Assembly (NCBI GenBank): GCA_946811185.2 | Contig: OX328098.1 | Coordinates: forward strand, 25,429,084-25,493,083 | Length of the DNA: 64,000 nt | Source: Hippopus hippopus | Taxonomy: Eukaryota; Mollusca; Bivalvia; Cardiida; Cardiidae | Direction: 5' to 3' | Shown: one piece after another, positions 11,018 through 21,324 of the stretch | Numbering within the stretch: position 1 is the stretch's first letter | Layout: every line of letters starts with the position of its first letter | The notes under the pieces: generated by a model | Database searches by the model: none | Told to the model about the DNA's origin: nothing | What the model saw: only the letters and a program-made list of their open reading frames with translations | Position numbers and translations under genes: made by a program

Positions 11018-11150
11018 ATGACGTCTCCAATGAGAAATTGCTGGTTTCCAACATTTTCTCCTTTTCTATGGACATACGTGAATATGTGAGCTGTCGCCGA
11101 AATATGACTGGAGTAATATTGAAAGCGGCGAAAAACACCAGTTGATTTAT
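11018..11150 (+). repeat. family C hairpin fragment fused to a SINE tail
   Basis: 11018-11068 is the C hairpin (AATTGCTGGTTTCCAACATT, TTCTCCTTTTC). It runs straight into a SINE 3' end at 11073-11146 (GTGAATATGTGAGCTGTCGC, AATATTGAAAGCGGCGAAAA), so one inserted at or recombined with the other. Confidence 0.6.
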
Positions 11151-11404
11151 CAGTGTATTATTGTTTTACTACAATGATTTCTACCATTCGGAATGCAAAT
11201 CCCATCATTTGTGCAATATTGAGTTTGTCATCAGCAAATGCTATCAATTTTTAACCGCTGTAAATGTTCCCTACATGTAAGTGCTTGCTTAAAGCCGGTA
11301 TAAGCAGACTGTATAGGCAGTTACTGTTTTTGCTCCATTGTTTGCCATGCGCCCTTTACAATCATAAACCGTTCTGTAATTGCGCAGGACTCTGCAGGGG
11401 GTTT

Positions 11405-11640
11405 AAGGTCTACGACCCCTAACTCAATGGTAAATATCGTGTAACATCGACGTTTTCGTAAAAGCTATTCGGCCAATCTCGGCGGCTTCCGTCTTTTAAT
11501 ATGAGAGTTAGGGACCGTAGACTCACTAACTCATCGGTAAATACCTTGTAACATCGATGTTCTGTAAAGGCTATTCGGCCAATCTCGGCAGCTTCCGTCT
11601 TTTAATATGAGAGTTAGGGGCCGTAGACCTTAATGCATCC
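11405..11640. repeat. tandem pair of ~115-bp palindrome-ended units
   Basis: Two head-to-tail copies (about 11406-11523 and 11518-11636) share CTATTCGGCCAATCTCGG and CTTCCGTCTTTTAATATGAG. The block opens with GTCTACGACCCCTAACTC and closes with its inverse GAGTTAGGGGCCGTAGAC. The junction between units holds the same sequence in degraded form. Confidence 0.8.
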
Positions 11641-11748
11641 TAGTGATGCACGATGCCAAGCAAGACATCACATGACTATGGATTCATAATTTCTAGTTCA
11701 CCCGACTAAATCGTGAGATAGACTTGTCCTTATCCACCTTATAGGTAA
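11630..11748 (-). repeat. family A MITE, partial
   Basis: CTTAATGCATCCTAGTGATG, CAAGCAAGACATCACATGAC and GTGAGATAGACTTGTCC in the order of an A right half. It ends before the core hairpin and abuts the preceding tandem pair. Confidence 0.7.
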
Positions 11749-12557
11749 ATGGACAACCGTCCCCTTCGCCCGTAAAGTAGTCATTTTTTATCCTTTGTAT
11801 ATCACGCGCTCTTGCTTGGATTTAAGCTTTTACCAAACACTATGACAGTTAGGATATAGCTTTGACCACTCCGATAGCAAATGGAGTAAAAAATTAAAGC
11901 TAAAAAGGAAACAAGCTGAAGAATGACGAGGAAAAAAATTAAACAAATGACCGGAAGGTATCAATGTGCAATCAAAGAAAAAGACGGACAAAATAGAAGG
12001 AAAATATGACATGAAGAAAATTAATGCAAAAAAAAAAAAGGAGAAAAGAAGGTTGGACGGCACAAAGAAAGAATGAAGAAGGAACGGACGAAAAGACCAA
12101 AGAACGAGGAAAGGACTAACAAAAGCAAAAAAAAGGAAGAAAACTCGAACGAAATAGCCAGACAGAACTTATATAGAATTTAAACAACTTTAACGACAAT
12201 TTTGCCCTCAAAAGCTTCATTAACGATATTTAGGACCTATTAAACGTTTCTGAGTGTTCCTTAGAAAAATAAACCACGGAAATTTCCAGTCATTACTTAC
12301 AAAGAACTCGTAAAAATATTAGTAACCATAGAAACCAATGTGATGATGACAGTTCAATTTTCAAAACGGTAGACAAATTATAACACGTAACTGCATAAAC
12401 AAAAATTTCCCCGCAGTGCCACTTGATTAGTATGTAACTGAAAAGTATTTGACAACCGAAGAAATTGTTCTACAAGAGCATTTCTTTTCTTTCATCTCAT
12501 TTTTTCTTGAATATACGGCTGCATCCAAGGACTATTTGCATGGCATTGGTTTTCTTC
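11749..12557. other. gene-free stretch with long purine-rich tract
   Basis: About 11880-12170 is strongly A/G-biased on the plus strand (GAAGAAGGAACGGACG-like). The opposite-strand open frame at 11830-12063 encodes low-complexity Phe/Leu/Ser sequence with no motif. Nothing else recognised. Confidence 0.5.
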
Positions 12558-12558
12558 A

Positions 12559-12779
12559 ATTAACCCTTTAGCAGCTAAGCGCGACTCAAAGACCTTTTGC
12601 GGACAGTGTAGATCAAGATCAGACTGCACAGAACGTGCTGTCTGATCTTGGATCTACACTGTCCGATAAAGAGATATCTTCCCCCCCCCCCCCAACAATA
12701 CCTTTGAAAAACCAAAACTTGGGTTTGTACTACCGCCTTGGAAGTTTTCATTTCACTGATTTACCAGGATAAGGGTTAA
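12559..12779 (+). repeat. family B MITE, full length
   Basis: TTAACCCTTTAGCAGCTAAG to GGATAAGGGTTAA. Core arms AGATCAGACTGCAC and GTGCTGTCTGATCT. A run of C lies at 12680-12692. Confidence 0.9.
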
Positions 12780-12810
12780 GAAACTCGCAACTTGAGGTCA
12801 TGAAAAAATG

Positions 12811-13068
12811 TGACCCGTCACGCAAAAAGGGACAATCTGGGAATTCCGTACATCAATTAGATGAAAACAGATCAACGATAGTGCAGGTCAAATTAAGTTG
12901 ATAGTTCAAAAATAATTGTATAACAAGGTAGAATGACCACTTTTCATACAGAAAAAATCATAAAAGCGAAAAGTGTTGACCCTAGTCAGCCTGCGCAATT
13001 CGCGCAGTCTGACCAGGGTCGACACTTTTCGCAGTTCCCAGATGGTCCCTTTTTTGCGTGACGGGTCA
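12811..13068. repeat. family E palindromic MITE
   Basis: Terminal inverted repeats of about 30 bp: TGACCCGTCACGCAAAAA, then GGGACAATCTGGGAA, mirrored at the right by GATGGTCCCTTTTTTGCG and TGACGGGTCA. The centre-right holds a hairpin at 12965-13032 (AGTCAGCCTGCGCA facing GCGCAGTCTGACC) resembling the core of families A and D. Only copy in the window. Confidence 0.85.
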
Positions 13069-13329
13069 TAATTACATAATTACCTTTGGGTGATGGATCA
13101 GTGCTTTGGAGTGCCAATAGGTAACAGTCATTTTATATTGACATATTAGAGAGGACAAAGACTGTAATTCTTGCAGTTTATATATTATTCCGATCCGAAT
13201 ATTGAACAGCGTCAAAATTAGAGCAGACTATACCCTACCTTTTGTTTTACCTTAACTTACACTGTCTATCCAAAAAGAGATCTTAAAACTGCCAAATGAC
13301 TGATCCCGAAACACAAACTTTATTTTAAA

Positions 13330-13430
13330 ATTGTCACAGTGATAGGACCGGAATAACGTTGAAAGCAGCATAAAAACCAATCTATCAATTAATCAATCAA
13401 TCGATCAATCAGTAATCGGTCGATCGATGT
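13330..13430 (+). repeat. SINE 3' end fragment
   Basis: CACAGTGATAGGACCGGAAT, ACGTTGAAAGCAGCATAAAA, then AATCAATCAATCGATCAATC tail. No tRNA head precedes it. Confidence 0.65.
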
Positions 13431-13643
13431 ACCACTTAGACACGAACTCTTAATTACCGGCATAAAGTGTTCTACCTAGAAACGCACGTGAAAGACTAAA
13501 TATCAATATTTCTCCATCATAGTGCTGTCATTGTATACTCATAAAAAGAATGAAAAACAGAAATGTCTGAAGACTGACTGTAAACATTTAACTCTCATCC
13601 AGAGAAATGTGTCGAAGTAGCTTTTTGTCATGCGAACCTTACA

Positions 13644-13835
13644 GCCAAGCCCAATAGCTCAGTCAGTAACGTACAGGACTGGTAACCAGAGGTCTTTGGT
13701 TCGAATCGTCAACTGGGCCAGTTTCCTTCCGATGACAGATGACAATGGTTGTGACAGAAATTATTCCTCTCTCACCGTTGATCATGGATTAGACGACGGT
13801 TATGTGTAAAAGCAGCAAATAGATAGTCCCACTCC
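13644..13835 (+). repeat. tRNA-derived SINE, type S1
   Basis: tRNA-like head at 13650-13722 with A-box region AATAGCTCAGTCAGTAAC and B box GGTTCGAATC. A body follows with TCTCTCACCGTTGATCATGG and AAAGCAGCAAATAGATAG. The 3' tail is missing. The longer SINE unit, not a lone tRNA, explains it. Confidence 0.75.
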
Positions 13836-14796
13836 ATTTTGCAATTTGGTCTTTGGTCAAAACTTCAAGGATGTGAGAAATAAGACTGGTAAAAGTATAA
13901 CATTGTCAAACGGTCACATGACAACGTTAAATATCGTGTGACGATAAATGAGAAATGTCCAGACTTTTCCCCAGCAGTATCGTGGCCTTAGACAAGGAGT
14001 AAGTCTATGCTTGATTTCTCCTTTCTTTATCTAAACCACTCTGAACCCTTCATATTTAATGATCGTGCTGACCTGACAAAATTCGAAACAAGATAATATT
14101 ACTACTACTACTACTACTACTATTATTATTATTATTATTAATAATACACAATAAAATGAACTCAAACATAATTATAGAAATTGTTTATAAGCTCAGTTTA
14201 TATTTCTAGAGTGCTTTTTCGAAAGTAAAAAGTTTTCAAATGCTAAAAAACAGCATTGATCAAACAAGAAACAGTCGATTCAGCCTGTCCGTAAGAGAAG
14301 TCTAAACTTAGATGTCGACTGTGATCTTCAGCTCTCTGATAGTACTGTTTTCCCGATTTTTCAATATGGATGTAGAGTATGGGGTTCCAGTGACCATTCG
14401 ATCTTTGAAAAAAGAAAAAAAAAAAAAAAAATGTTTGAAACATGTACTACAAGTTCAGAGAAGTAACCTGCACATAATGCTACCTGTATATAGTGATAGG
14501 CCTACATTTAATTCAGTTTCAACGCAGAACATTTTGTCTTCCTCTTTATACAAAACTGCGTAAGTAAATTCCTCTTTACACTCTATATTTAGATTTTATA
14601 AAGGGCATTCATTATGAATATTATATCTTACGTTTGGATCAATCAAATTATGATTGATGAAAACGTATGCTTACAATTAAATTATGACCGATCAAAACGT
14701 ATGCTTACAAACAAAGTGGATATAATTCTATAAGTATAATATGGTCAAAAATGGAACGGAGAAATAACACCTCTCGGAAATGCTTGAATACCACAA
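13836..14796. other. gene-free stretch with short repeats
   Basis: Holds an (ACT)n(ATT)n run at 14100-14143, a poly-A at 14408-14430, and a two-copy ~40-bp direct repeat at about 14643-14710 sharing CAAAACGTATGCTTACAA. No protein motif seen. Confidence 0.5.
14100..14143. repeat. ACT/ATT trinucleotide repeat
   Basis: Six or more ACT units run into ATT units. Confidence 0.9.
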
Positions 14797-14957
14797 CAAA
14801 ATCTTAGACTGATAAAAATCAAAAGTGTTTGCAGACGACCAATCAAATACCGCTCAAAAGTGGGATTTGTCTCATATTGTGTAGAAAACTGGAAAATGGA
14901 GAAAATTCTGGTTTTCAAAAGCTTTCTTTTTCACTGGCAGTTAAAACACGGGACCTG
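14797..14957 (+). repeat. family C MITE, diverged
   Basis: AAAAGTGTTTGCAGACGACC, GGAAAATGGAGAAAATTCTG, TTTTCACTGGCAGTTAAAAC and ACGGGACCTG. The palindrome is largely lost. Confidence 0.6.
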
Positions 14958-15087
14958 ATATTCAAACTGAAGTTAAATTTTAAATCGTATCAATATTCCT
15001 CGATATTATTGAATTATTTTGTTAACATTGGAATGTACACAATACTTACTTTAACTTAAACATATACAAGAGACTAGACAGAATACG

Positions 15088-15325
15088 TTTTTCTTATCAC
15101 GCACGTACTCTGTGTTGGTGTTTCCATATCACACGTACGCTGTAGTTTTTTTCTGTATCACGATGTACTCTGTGTAGGTTTTTCCGTATAATGCATGTAC
15201 TATGTATAGGTTTTTCTGTATTACGCATGTACCCTGTCTAGTTTTTCCCTATCAAACATGAACTGTTGGTCATGAACTGTTGGTATTGTTTTCCGTATCA
15301 CGCATGTACTCGGTGTAGAACACCG
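15088..15325. repeat. ~32-bp minisatellite, about 7 units
   Basis: Imperfect units built on ACGCATGTACTCTGTGTAGG and TTTTTCCGTATC recur every 30-33 bp (TGTAC/CGTAC at about 15103, 15133, 15164, 15196, 15228 and on). One late unit holds a short CATGAACTGTTGGT duplication. Confidence 0.85.
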
Positions 15326-15796
15326 TCGTGTCCACGGACTAATGCTATCTATCCCAGTTCGGCTCTTTCCGTCAAATCTCGGAAAAAAAATCACCTATCG
15401 TGCTTTTTGTTATTGAATTTATTTTTATGGCGTTGTATTACAGTTACAATGAGAAGGTAACTAATGAAAGGAGCACTGCAAGTGTTCATTTCTGTGCGGT
15501 CCGATCAGGTTTCATTCGATACTCACCTCTTTACACATGCAGATCGACCAGATCTGACTTTACATAAATGTAAACTATTGTAATATTCCATTTGTAATAT
15601 GTGCTGCCTGTAATGATAAATGTGAGAGGTAACCATTATTATCTAAAAGAATCCATGAATGCTTTAAGTAAACGAGTAATATCTCATTTTTGCACAGTAA
15701 GCTCATTTTTGACCCAATGTGACCCATTTTCAATCTCATCTTATTTATCATCAAGAAAAAAATTCTGATTAATTTCCGTAGGTATTGGACAGCAAA
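15326..15796. other. gene-free stretch, nothing recognised
   Basis: No repeat family or protein motif seen. Confidence 0.4.
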
Positions 15797-16011
15797 TGTG
15801 GCCTTCGGCTGTTAAGCGCGACTCACTGACCTTTTGCGGACAGTATAGATCAAGATCAGACTGCACAGAACGTGCAGTCTGATCTGTGATCTACACTGTC
15901 CGACAAGGAGATACTTTTCTCCACAAAAGTACGTTTGAAATAGCATTATTCGGGTTTTTACTATCTGCTTGAAAGTTTCATTTAATTTCTTTATCAGGAC
16001 AAGGGTTAACA
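15797..16011 (+). repeat. family B MITE, full length
   Basis: GGCCTTCGGCTGTTAAGCG to CAGGACAAGGGTTAAC. Core arms AGATCAGACTGCAC and GTGCAGTCTGATCT at about 15854-15886. Confidence 0.88.
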
Positions 16012-16500
16012 GGGATCTGCTGAATGACGCGAAAGGTCGTTAATGGGGGGGTGATGATTTAAAGCTTCAAGAGTTTGAAAATTTATCGTCGATTGCAGAC
16101 ATACTGTCTTCGGTATCAATGAAACGAAGACATTATTCATATTCTAACTCACAATTTCTCCTTTTTCCACATCATAACATAGAAGGATCTGCTCCATGAC
16201 GCTTAAAGAAAGTCGTTTGATGAGGGTAATGAAGAAACATATCACCAGTCTAAAAACTGTAGGTCGATTGTAGACATGCTGTCTCTAGTATCATTGTAAC
16301 CAAGCAACAAATTATTCACAAAATGGGTAATATCTCCTTTTTCCACGATGTTTTGACAGGAGATGGTTGCATGACGCAAAAAGTAGTTCGCGAGACGTAA
16401 TGAATCAATAAATCAACAGTTTTGAAAACTTACCGTCGACACTAGACATACTGTCTACGGCATTATTGACACGAACCCATAATTTATACAAGGATGGTTC
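16012..16500. repeat. ~175-bp tandem repeat, 2.7 units
   Basis: GGATCTGCT(GA/CC)ATGACGC recurs at 16014, 16192 and, altered, 16362. Each unit carries a GACATACTGTCT-like segment (16097, 16272, 16446). The first two units end in TCTCCTTTTTCCAC, similar to one arm of the family C hairpin. It starts directly after a B element. Confidence 0.75.
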
Positions 16501-16674
16501 TATGATGTGATTGATTCCTAAAACTCCAGAAAAAAAAGGATATAAAAGGTTTAGCATGATTACCTTAGATCTTCTGATGGGTTGTATAATACTGATGAAT
16601 TTGAATACTTGCGGATAAAGTTTCGTGATATTTGGGCAATGGTTAAAATGGTTGTCATTCGAATGTATCAAATA

Positions 16675-17186
16675 GAATTTATGTCCACTTCGACAAATTA
16701 TTATCTCTATTACACGTGGATGTCGTGTTTTTCTATCCCGCTTCGAGCCCAGCAGTACAGTCAGTTAACGTATAAGGCTTGAGTTAAGGGGGTCGGTGGT
16801 TTGATTCTCCGACTCGGCCAAATTCTTTCCGAGGATTGTTGAGCCACGGCGACAGGATTCACTGCTCTCCACTGATCACTGTTTCAGCAATAGCTTCGTG
16901 GTAAAGAAGCCAGTGGCTTGGGAAGAACGTTGTGCAGAATACTGTTACATGAAACTCTAACAATGATAGGCGCACTGGCCGCCGCGATATAAGTGAAATA
17001 ATGTTGAGAAGGCCATACAAACCAATAATCCATAATATCCTTCGCTTCACATTCCTGAAGATAACGGGGTAAAAGAGATACCTTAATTCGAAAAGGATGC
17101 TTTACAATTACATTTTTAATGCCTAGAATACCGACAACTCAAAAAAGTTCATTTGTTGGTATATTTGTCGAAGTGGACAAAAATTC
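16675..17186. repeat. 24-bp inverted repeat enclosing a SINE
   Basis: 16675-16698 (GAATTTATGTCCACTTCG, ACAAAT) is the reverse complement of 17163-17186 with one mismatch. The ~465 bp between holds an S1 SINE. No direct repeat flanks were found. Confidence 0.7.
16736..17035 (+). repeat. tRNA-derived SINE, type S1, near complete
   Basis: Head GAGCCCAGCAGTACAGTCAG, degraded B box GGTTTGATTC. Body CACTGATCACTGTTTCAGC, GAAGCCAGTGGCTTGGGAAG. 3' end CCGCGATATAAGTGAAATAA, TGTTGAGAAGGCCATA. Confidence 0.78.
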
Positions 17187-17189
17187 GTG

Positions 17190-17638
17190 GTCCGGAAAAA
17201 TTGTTGCGCCGAGTACTAGTGCAAAAAGCGTTGGAACACTTTGTTGGCTGCCCTGGTTACCAATGGCATTATTGCAAGATATAATTGCAGGCATAGGATT
17301 CAACATTTACCAAATGAACACACACAAAAAGAATTATATAGACAAAGCATTTGGAGTATATTCTGTGAAAGAAACCTAAACGAATCCACTCATTATTCGA
17401 GGACAAAGGAGAAAAATTGTGGATGACAACGCTGACCAGATCAACATATGACACCGACGGAGCGTCACAGAGGGACAGCAGCTAATTAACGTTCCCAAAC
17501 TACTTTCTGTTTTACAGTAAGGTCCAGCGTTTTCCGGCCGTCCCAGGGGAGGTTGGACGGCCGGTCATCAGAATATATAATCTTATTGATTAGACTTGGC
17601 GGTGATTAGTAAGATTGCCTATGTGTGGAACGCGTGCC
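17190..17638. other. gene-free stretch, nothing recognised
   Basis: Short hairpin at about 17535-17566 (CCGGCCGTCC ... GGACGGCCGG). No known repeat otherwise. Confidence 0.45.
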
Positions 17639-17639
17639 C

Positions 17640-17882
17640 CTCTTGTTTTAACCCTTTTCGCCAAGCAGTCCGAGGTATTTACGATCCTGAGGATGATTGC
17701 TTTTGAAAACACTGTGGAAAAGAAAAGAGGAAATTGGCTGGTAACCAGCCCTTTCCCCTTCTTCCATAGCGTTTTCTGCTTTTTCCAAAATAAGTACCAT
17801 ATATTTATGCCACTTGGATAGGTCGCAAATGCATCAATTTTGATAATTCTGATTTTGCCGTCTGGTAGAGCTATCTCTTTAC
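17640..17882 (-). repeat. family C MITE
   Basis: TTAACCCTTTTCGCCAAGCA, hairpin AATTGGCTGGTAACCAGCC, far end GATTTTGCCGTCTGGTAGAG. Confidence 0.75.
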
Positions 17883-18112
17883 CAAAAACGGTCTTGTTTC
17901 TTGTATGACTCAGAGAGAGAATGCTTTTTAAACACTGATAAAAAAGGAGAACATGCTGGTAACCATTATCTTGAAACCCCCCCCCCCCCCTTCCACCACC
18001 ATTACTTTCCGGCTCAATTACAAGTTCCATCGTTTTAGCCGCAATTACTTTGTCGTCTGGAAATGCTTTCAATCTGGAGGAGTCTAACATTTTGTCGTCT
18101 GGTAAAGTGTTG
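17877..18112 (-). repeat. family C MITE, adjacent second copy
   Basis: CTTTACCAAAAACGGTCTTG, ACATGCTGGTAACCATTATC with a C run replacing the second arm, end TTTTGTCGTCTGGTAAAGTG. The two copies share an overlapping end. Confidence 0.72.
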
Positions 18113-18415
18113 TGTCGGAGGTCTGTTGTTATATCTCTAATTTGTCATGTGGCAAGGCTTTGATTTATTCACAGATTGCATTTTCATGGCTTTCATTGGC
18201 TTTGATGATTTTATTTCTCCATAATTATTGGTTTGTATTTTTTTCTCTTTTTCAACCTATAGCATAAGCGCCAAAGTGTGCCACTGTGTAGGGGATTAGC
18301 CAAATAGTATTTCGATAAAAATGTATATAATCAGATTTAAAATAAAAAACACATATACAATAAGTTTGAAAATTATAATACCATTCCTCTGGTGTGTGTG
18401 TGTGTGTATATATAT
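18113..18415. other. AT-rich stretch, nothing recognised
   Basis: Ends in a (TG)n(TA)n run at 18393-18417. Confidence 0.4.
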
Positions 18416-18417
18416 AT

Positions 18418-18600
18418 GAATTATGCCTTTTGAAAAGGGGGCTAAATGCATCTGCAAAAAGTATCGACCCGATGTAAGCCTGCGCAGTCCGCTCAGGCTG
18501 ACATGGGTCGAAACCTTTTGCTATTGGTCAATTACCTGCATTAGACCAGTCTTTCAGTATAAATTCCCGTATTAGGGAATTTATACTTCTGAAAGTGTCA
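18418..18600 (+). repeat. family A MITE, 5' half, ending in a hairpin
   Basis: AATTATGCCTTTTGAAAAGG through core arms GTAAGCCTGCGCAGTCCG and CTCAGGCTGACATGGG to TAGACCAGTC. There it is replaced by a separate short hairpin at 18551-18595 (CTTTCAGTATAAATTCCC mirrored by GGGAATTTATAC, TTCTGAAAG). Confidence 0.75.
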
Positions 18601-18683
18601 TTAGAAACTTCGAAATATACACAAATAACAACAACAACACAAAACTGGTCTTATACGGAAACGTCGATATTGTGTCATTTGTA

Positions 18684-18713
18684 TATGAGCCATGCTCTGA
18701 AAAAAGGGGGCTA
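18684..18713 (+). repeat. family A terminal fragment
   Basis: TGAGCCATGCTCTGAAAAAA, then GGGGGCT; the rest of the element is absent. Confidence 0.6.
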
Positions 18714-18979
18714 AACCTGGCCAAAAACTCGTCCAGGGTCAGTGATAGTCAAATTGACAAGCTCTATTGCCCTCTTACCGCTGTACATTGGTTCGGTTTT
18801 GTTTTTTTGGAAAGGCCAATGACTTGCGTAACGTTGGTAGAAAGAAACGCCAAAAATGAAACTCTTTAACGAGCAGTCCTGACTTTTAACAACCCTGAAG
18901 TCGCTGGCAGAAAAATGAATTGTAAAACTAGGTTAAAAAGTTGCCAAGTCATTCAATCTTTTGTTTACTTTTTACCTTG

Positions 18980-19192
18980 TTTAACCCTAGGCTGCTAAGC
19001 GCGACTCACTGACCTTTGATGGACAGTGTAGATCAAGATCAGACTGTACAGAACGTGCAGTCTGATCTTGGATCTGCACTGTCTGATAAGGAGATGTCTT
19101 TCCCAAAAGAGTACCTTTGAAGTAGCAAAATTTGGATTTTTACGATCGGCTTGAACGTTTCATTTCATATATATAGCAGGATAAGGGTTAAA
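18980..19192 (+). repeat. family B MITE, full length
   Basis: TTAACCCTAGGCTGCTAAGC to GGATAAGGGTTAA, with TTAA at both ends. Core arms AGATCAGACTGTAC and GTGCAGTCTGATCT. Confidence 0.9.
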
Positions 19193-19625
19193 ATTCATTT
19201 TTCTGCTGGCGACTTACCCTTGAACTGACCGTACAATAACAGATAATCATCTTCATAATATTTTTTATACTTTTAAAAAAATGGTAACGGTTAAATTCAA
19301 AAGCATTTTATCACCCACCTTGTTCAATTTTGGCCTCTAATGAGCCTTTAAACGAAAAAGTGAATACTCTAATTATTCGAAGTAATTTCTTAGTTCTTTT
19401 CTTACTCGAAACATACCGACAGTAAACAGTCCATAATTTTCCGGAGTTGCACTTTGTTTAATTACTTTCACGTCTCAAGAATATTCTCTTCGACAATATA
19501 TCTCGCCTTATGGGTCCTGTCGGAATACGGTGAATTGTTATATCTACACGTTGTCCTTAGTTTTGCTCGCTTCCGATTATAACTCTCACTGATAAAGTTT
19601 ATGCGGTGCTGTTTTAAATGGCATA
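19193..19625. other. AT-rich stretch, nothing recognised
   Basis: A ~70-bp part (about 19458-19540, TTAATTACTTTCACGTCTC, ATATATCTCGCCTTAT) recurs at about 20920-21010, so an undefined dispersed repeat lies here. Confidence 0.5.
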
Positions 19626-19629
19626 TGCA

Positions 19630-19635
19630 CGATCT

Positions 19636-19677
<42 letters not shown>

Positions 19678-19696
19678 GACAGAGAGAGAGAGAGAT

Positions 19697-19737
<41 letters not shown>

Positions 19738-19738
19738 G
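19630..19738. repeat. (GA)n and (GACA)n microsatellite
   Basis: About 80 bp of AG dinucleotides with AC interruptions, then six to seven ACAG units. Confidence 0.95.
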
Positions 19739-19837
19739 GTTCAGTAAGTAAAGCAGCCGATAAGAAATCCTAAGTAAAAAAGGAGAGGGTTTTTGGCTGT
19801 TACAGAAGTAGAGAAACTCAGGTAGGGAGAAAGACAT

Positions 19838-20100
19838 GAGCTATGCTCTGTGAAAAGGAGGCTTAATGCATCTGCAAAAAGTATCGACCAGGTCAGCCTG
19901 CGCAGTTCGCAGAGGCTGACCTAGGCCAATACTTTCTGCTTTTTGATCAAATTTCTGCGAGTCCAAGGACCAGTTTACCTCATGATTTAGTCGGTTGTTA
20001 GACAATATTGATTTTATGGATCCGTAATTATGCGATAACTTAATTGGTATCATGAATCACAGAGATGTATTAAGCCCCCTTTTCCCAGAGCATGGCTCAC
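19838..20100 (+). repeat. family A MITE, full length
   Basis: TGAGCTATGCTCTGTGAAAA to CCAGAGCATGGCTCA. Core arms AGGTCAGCCTGCGCAG and GCAGAGGCTGACCTAGG; right-half landmark TTTTATGGATCCGTAATT. A good reference copy. Confidence 0.92.
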
Positions 20101-20129
20101 ATTTTTATTGAAGGCAAGTTCGACACTCT

Positions 20130-20240
20130 GCTCTGACCTTTTCTTGTCTTGCAGCGAGCTACTCTTAAAAACATTGAGACCACAGGAGGGACTGCTCATT
20201 ACAAACAATTTCTCCTTTTACCACTATCTTTTCACGTTTT
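20130..20240 (-). repeat. possible family C fragment
   Basis: AAAAACATTGAGACCACAGG and CAATTTCTCCTTTTACC resemble C arms, but the ends are missing. Confidence 0.35.
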
Positions 20241-20414
20241 TGTGCATTTAACCTTTATTCATTTCTTTCCTTCTCGCATTCATATTATACCTACATATGA
20301 GTTTAGCATCATTCTCTAGAATCTCGAAATACTTAACCATTTTCCTAAAAGTATTTTAGACTTTTGGAAAAAAATGAAGAGATAATAATTCATTTTTCCA
20401 AAGTCCAAATCTAG

Positions 20415-20655
20415 TTTCGGGGTACTGCGTGGCTCAGTGGTAAAGTGTGGGACTCGTAACCTGGAGGCCCCGGGCTCGTGCCGCACTGGATCCACTGGGT
20501 TTCTCGTGGGAGTGCCCTTAGGCAAGACACCTCAGAGCCCCAGCCTAGTACTGGTGAAACCCAGGAATACATGAATATGTGAGCTGCCGCCGTGATATGA
20601 CTGAAATAATGTTGAAAGCGGCGTAAAACACGATTCAATCGATCAATCAACCAAA
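20415..20655 (+). repeat. tRNA-derived SINE, type S2, complete
   Basis: Head GCGTGGCTCAGTGGTAAAGT with degraded B box GGGCTCGTGCC. Body TTTCTCGTGGGAGTGCCC, AGGCAAGACACCTCAGAGC. 3' end GCCGTGATATGACTGAAATA, TGTTGAAAGCGGCGTAAAA and an AATC-type tail. Clear promoter-head, body, tail layout. Confidence 0.88.
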
Positions 20656-20827
20656 ACTAGTGTCTCCAAATCGATTTTTTTTTCTGCGCCAAATCAAAGT
20701 TTCATTCGCGAATAGCACCAAATGCTAATCACAGCGGCAACCCTGATTAGTTATTTAATAAAAAATCAAAATTATTAGCATTTTTGCAGGGTGATATACG
20801 ACTCTGGCTATTCAAAATAGCTGAGTA

Positions 20828-20923
20828 TTGAGCCAAAGATCAGACTGCATGTATATGCGGTCTGATATTGGTCTTCATTTTCCGCAAAATAAATGGTGAG
20901 GTATATTAGTATAAGGGTTAATT
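20828..20923 (+). repeat. family B MITE, core and 3' end
   Basis: AAGATCAGACTGCATGTATA, GCGGTCTGATATTGGTC and the end GTATAAGGGTTAA. Confidence 0.65.
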
Positions 20924-21324
20924 ACTTTAACGTCTCAAGAATATGCGTTGTGTCAATATATCTCGCCTTATGAGTCCTGTTGGAATACGGTGAATCGTTT
21001 TATTTACACGTTTCTAATTTTCCATTATTGAAGAAGTTCTCTTGGTGCATAGAAGAGAAAGATTGGGCCAGGGCTTATTTTTTGTTTGTTTTCATGAATC
21101 AAAATTCCAGAGTATACATATGATCTATATGCCAAAAGTGATTAAGATCTATATCACATCTATATGTCAAAAGTGATTAAAATCTATGTCATATTGCTTA
21201 GATTTGAATATGAGTTTTTTAAAATAAGATTGTTCATATTTTTATTCAAAATAATATCCTTTTTCAGCGTTTGTAGACTGCTTTTGTTAGTTTAAACCAA
21301 AGTCAAAAGTGCTAAAATAGTATA

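Noticed and set aside
13650..13722. Stand-alone tRNA gene
   Set aside because: A and B boxes are present, but the cloverleaf is imperfect and the same SINE body follows as at the other S1 sites.
17590..18090. 166-codon open frame on the minus strand
   Set aside because: It runs through two family C elements and a poly-C tract (read as poly-Gly), so it is repeat sequence.
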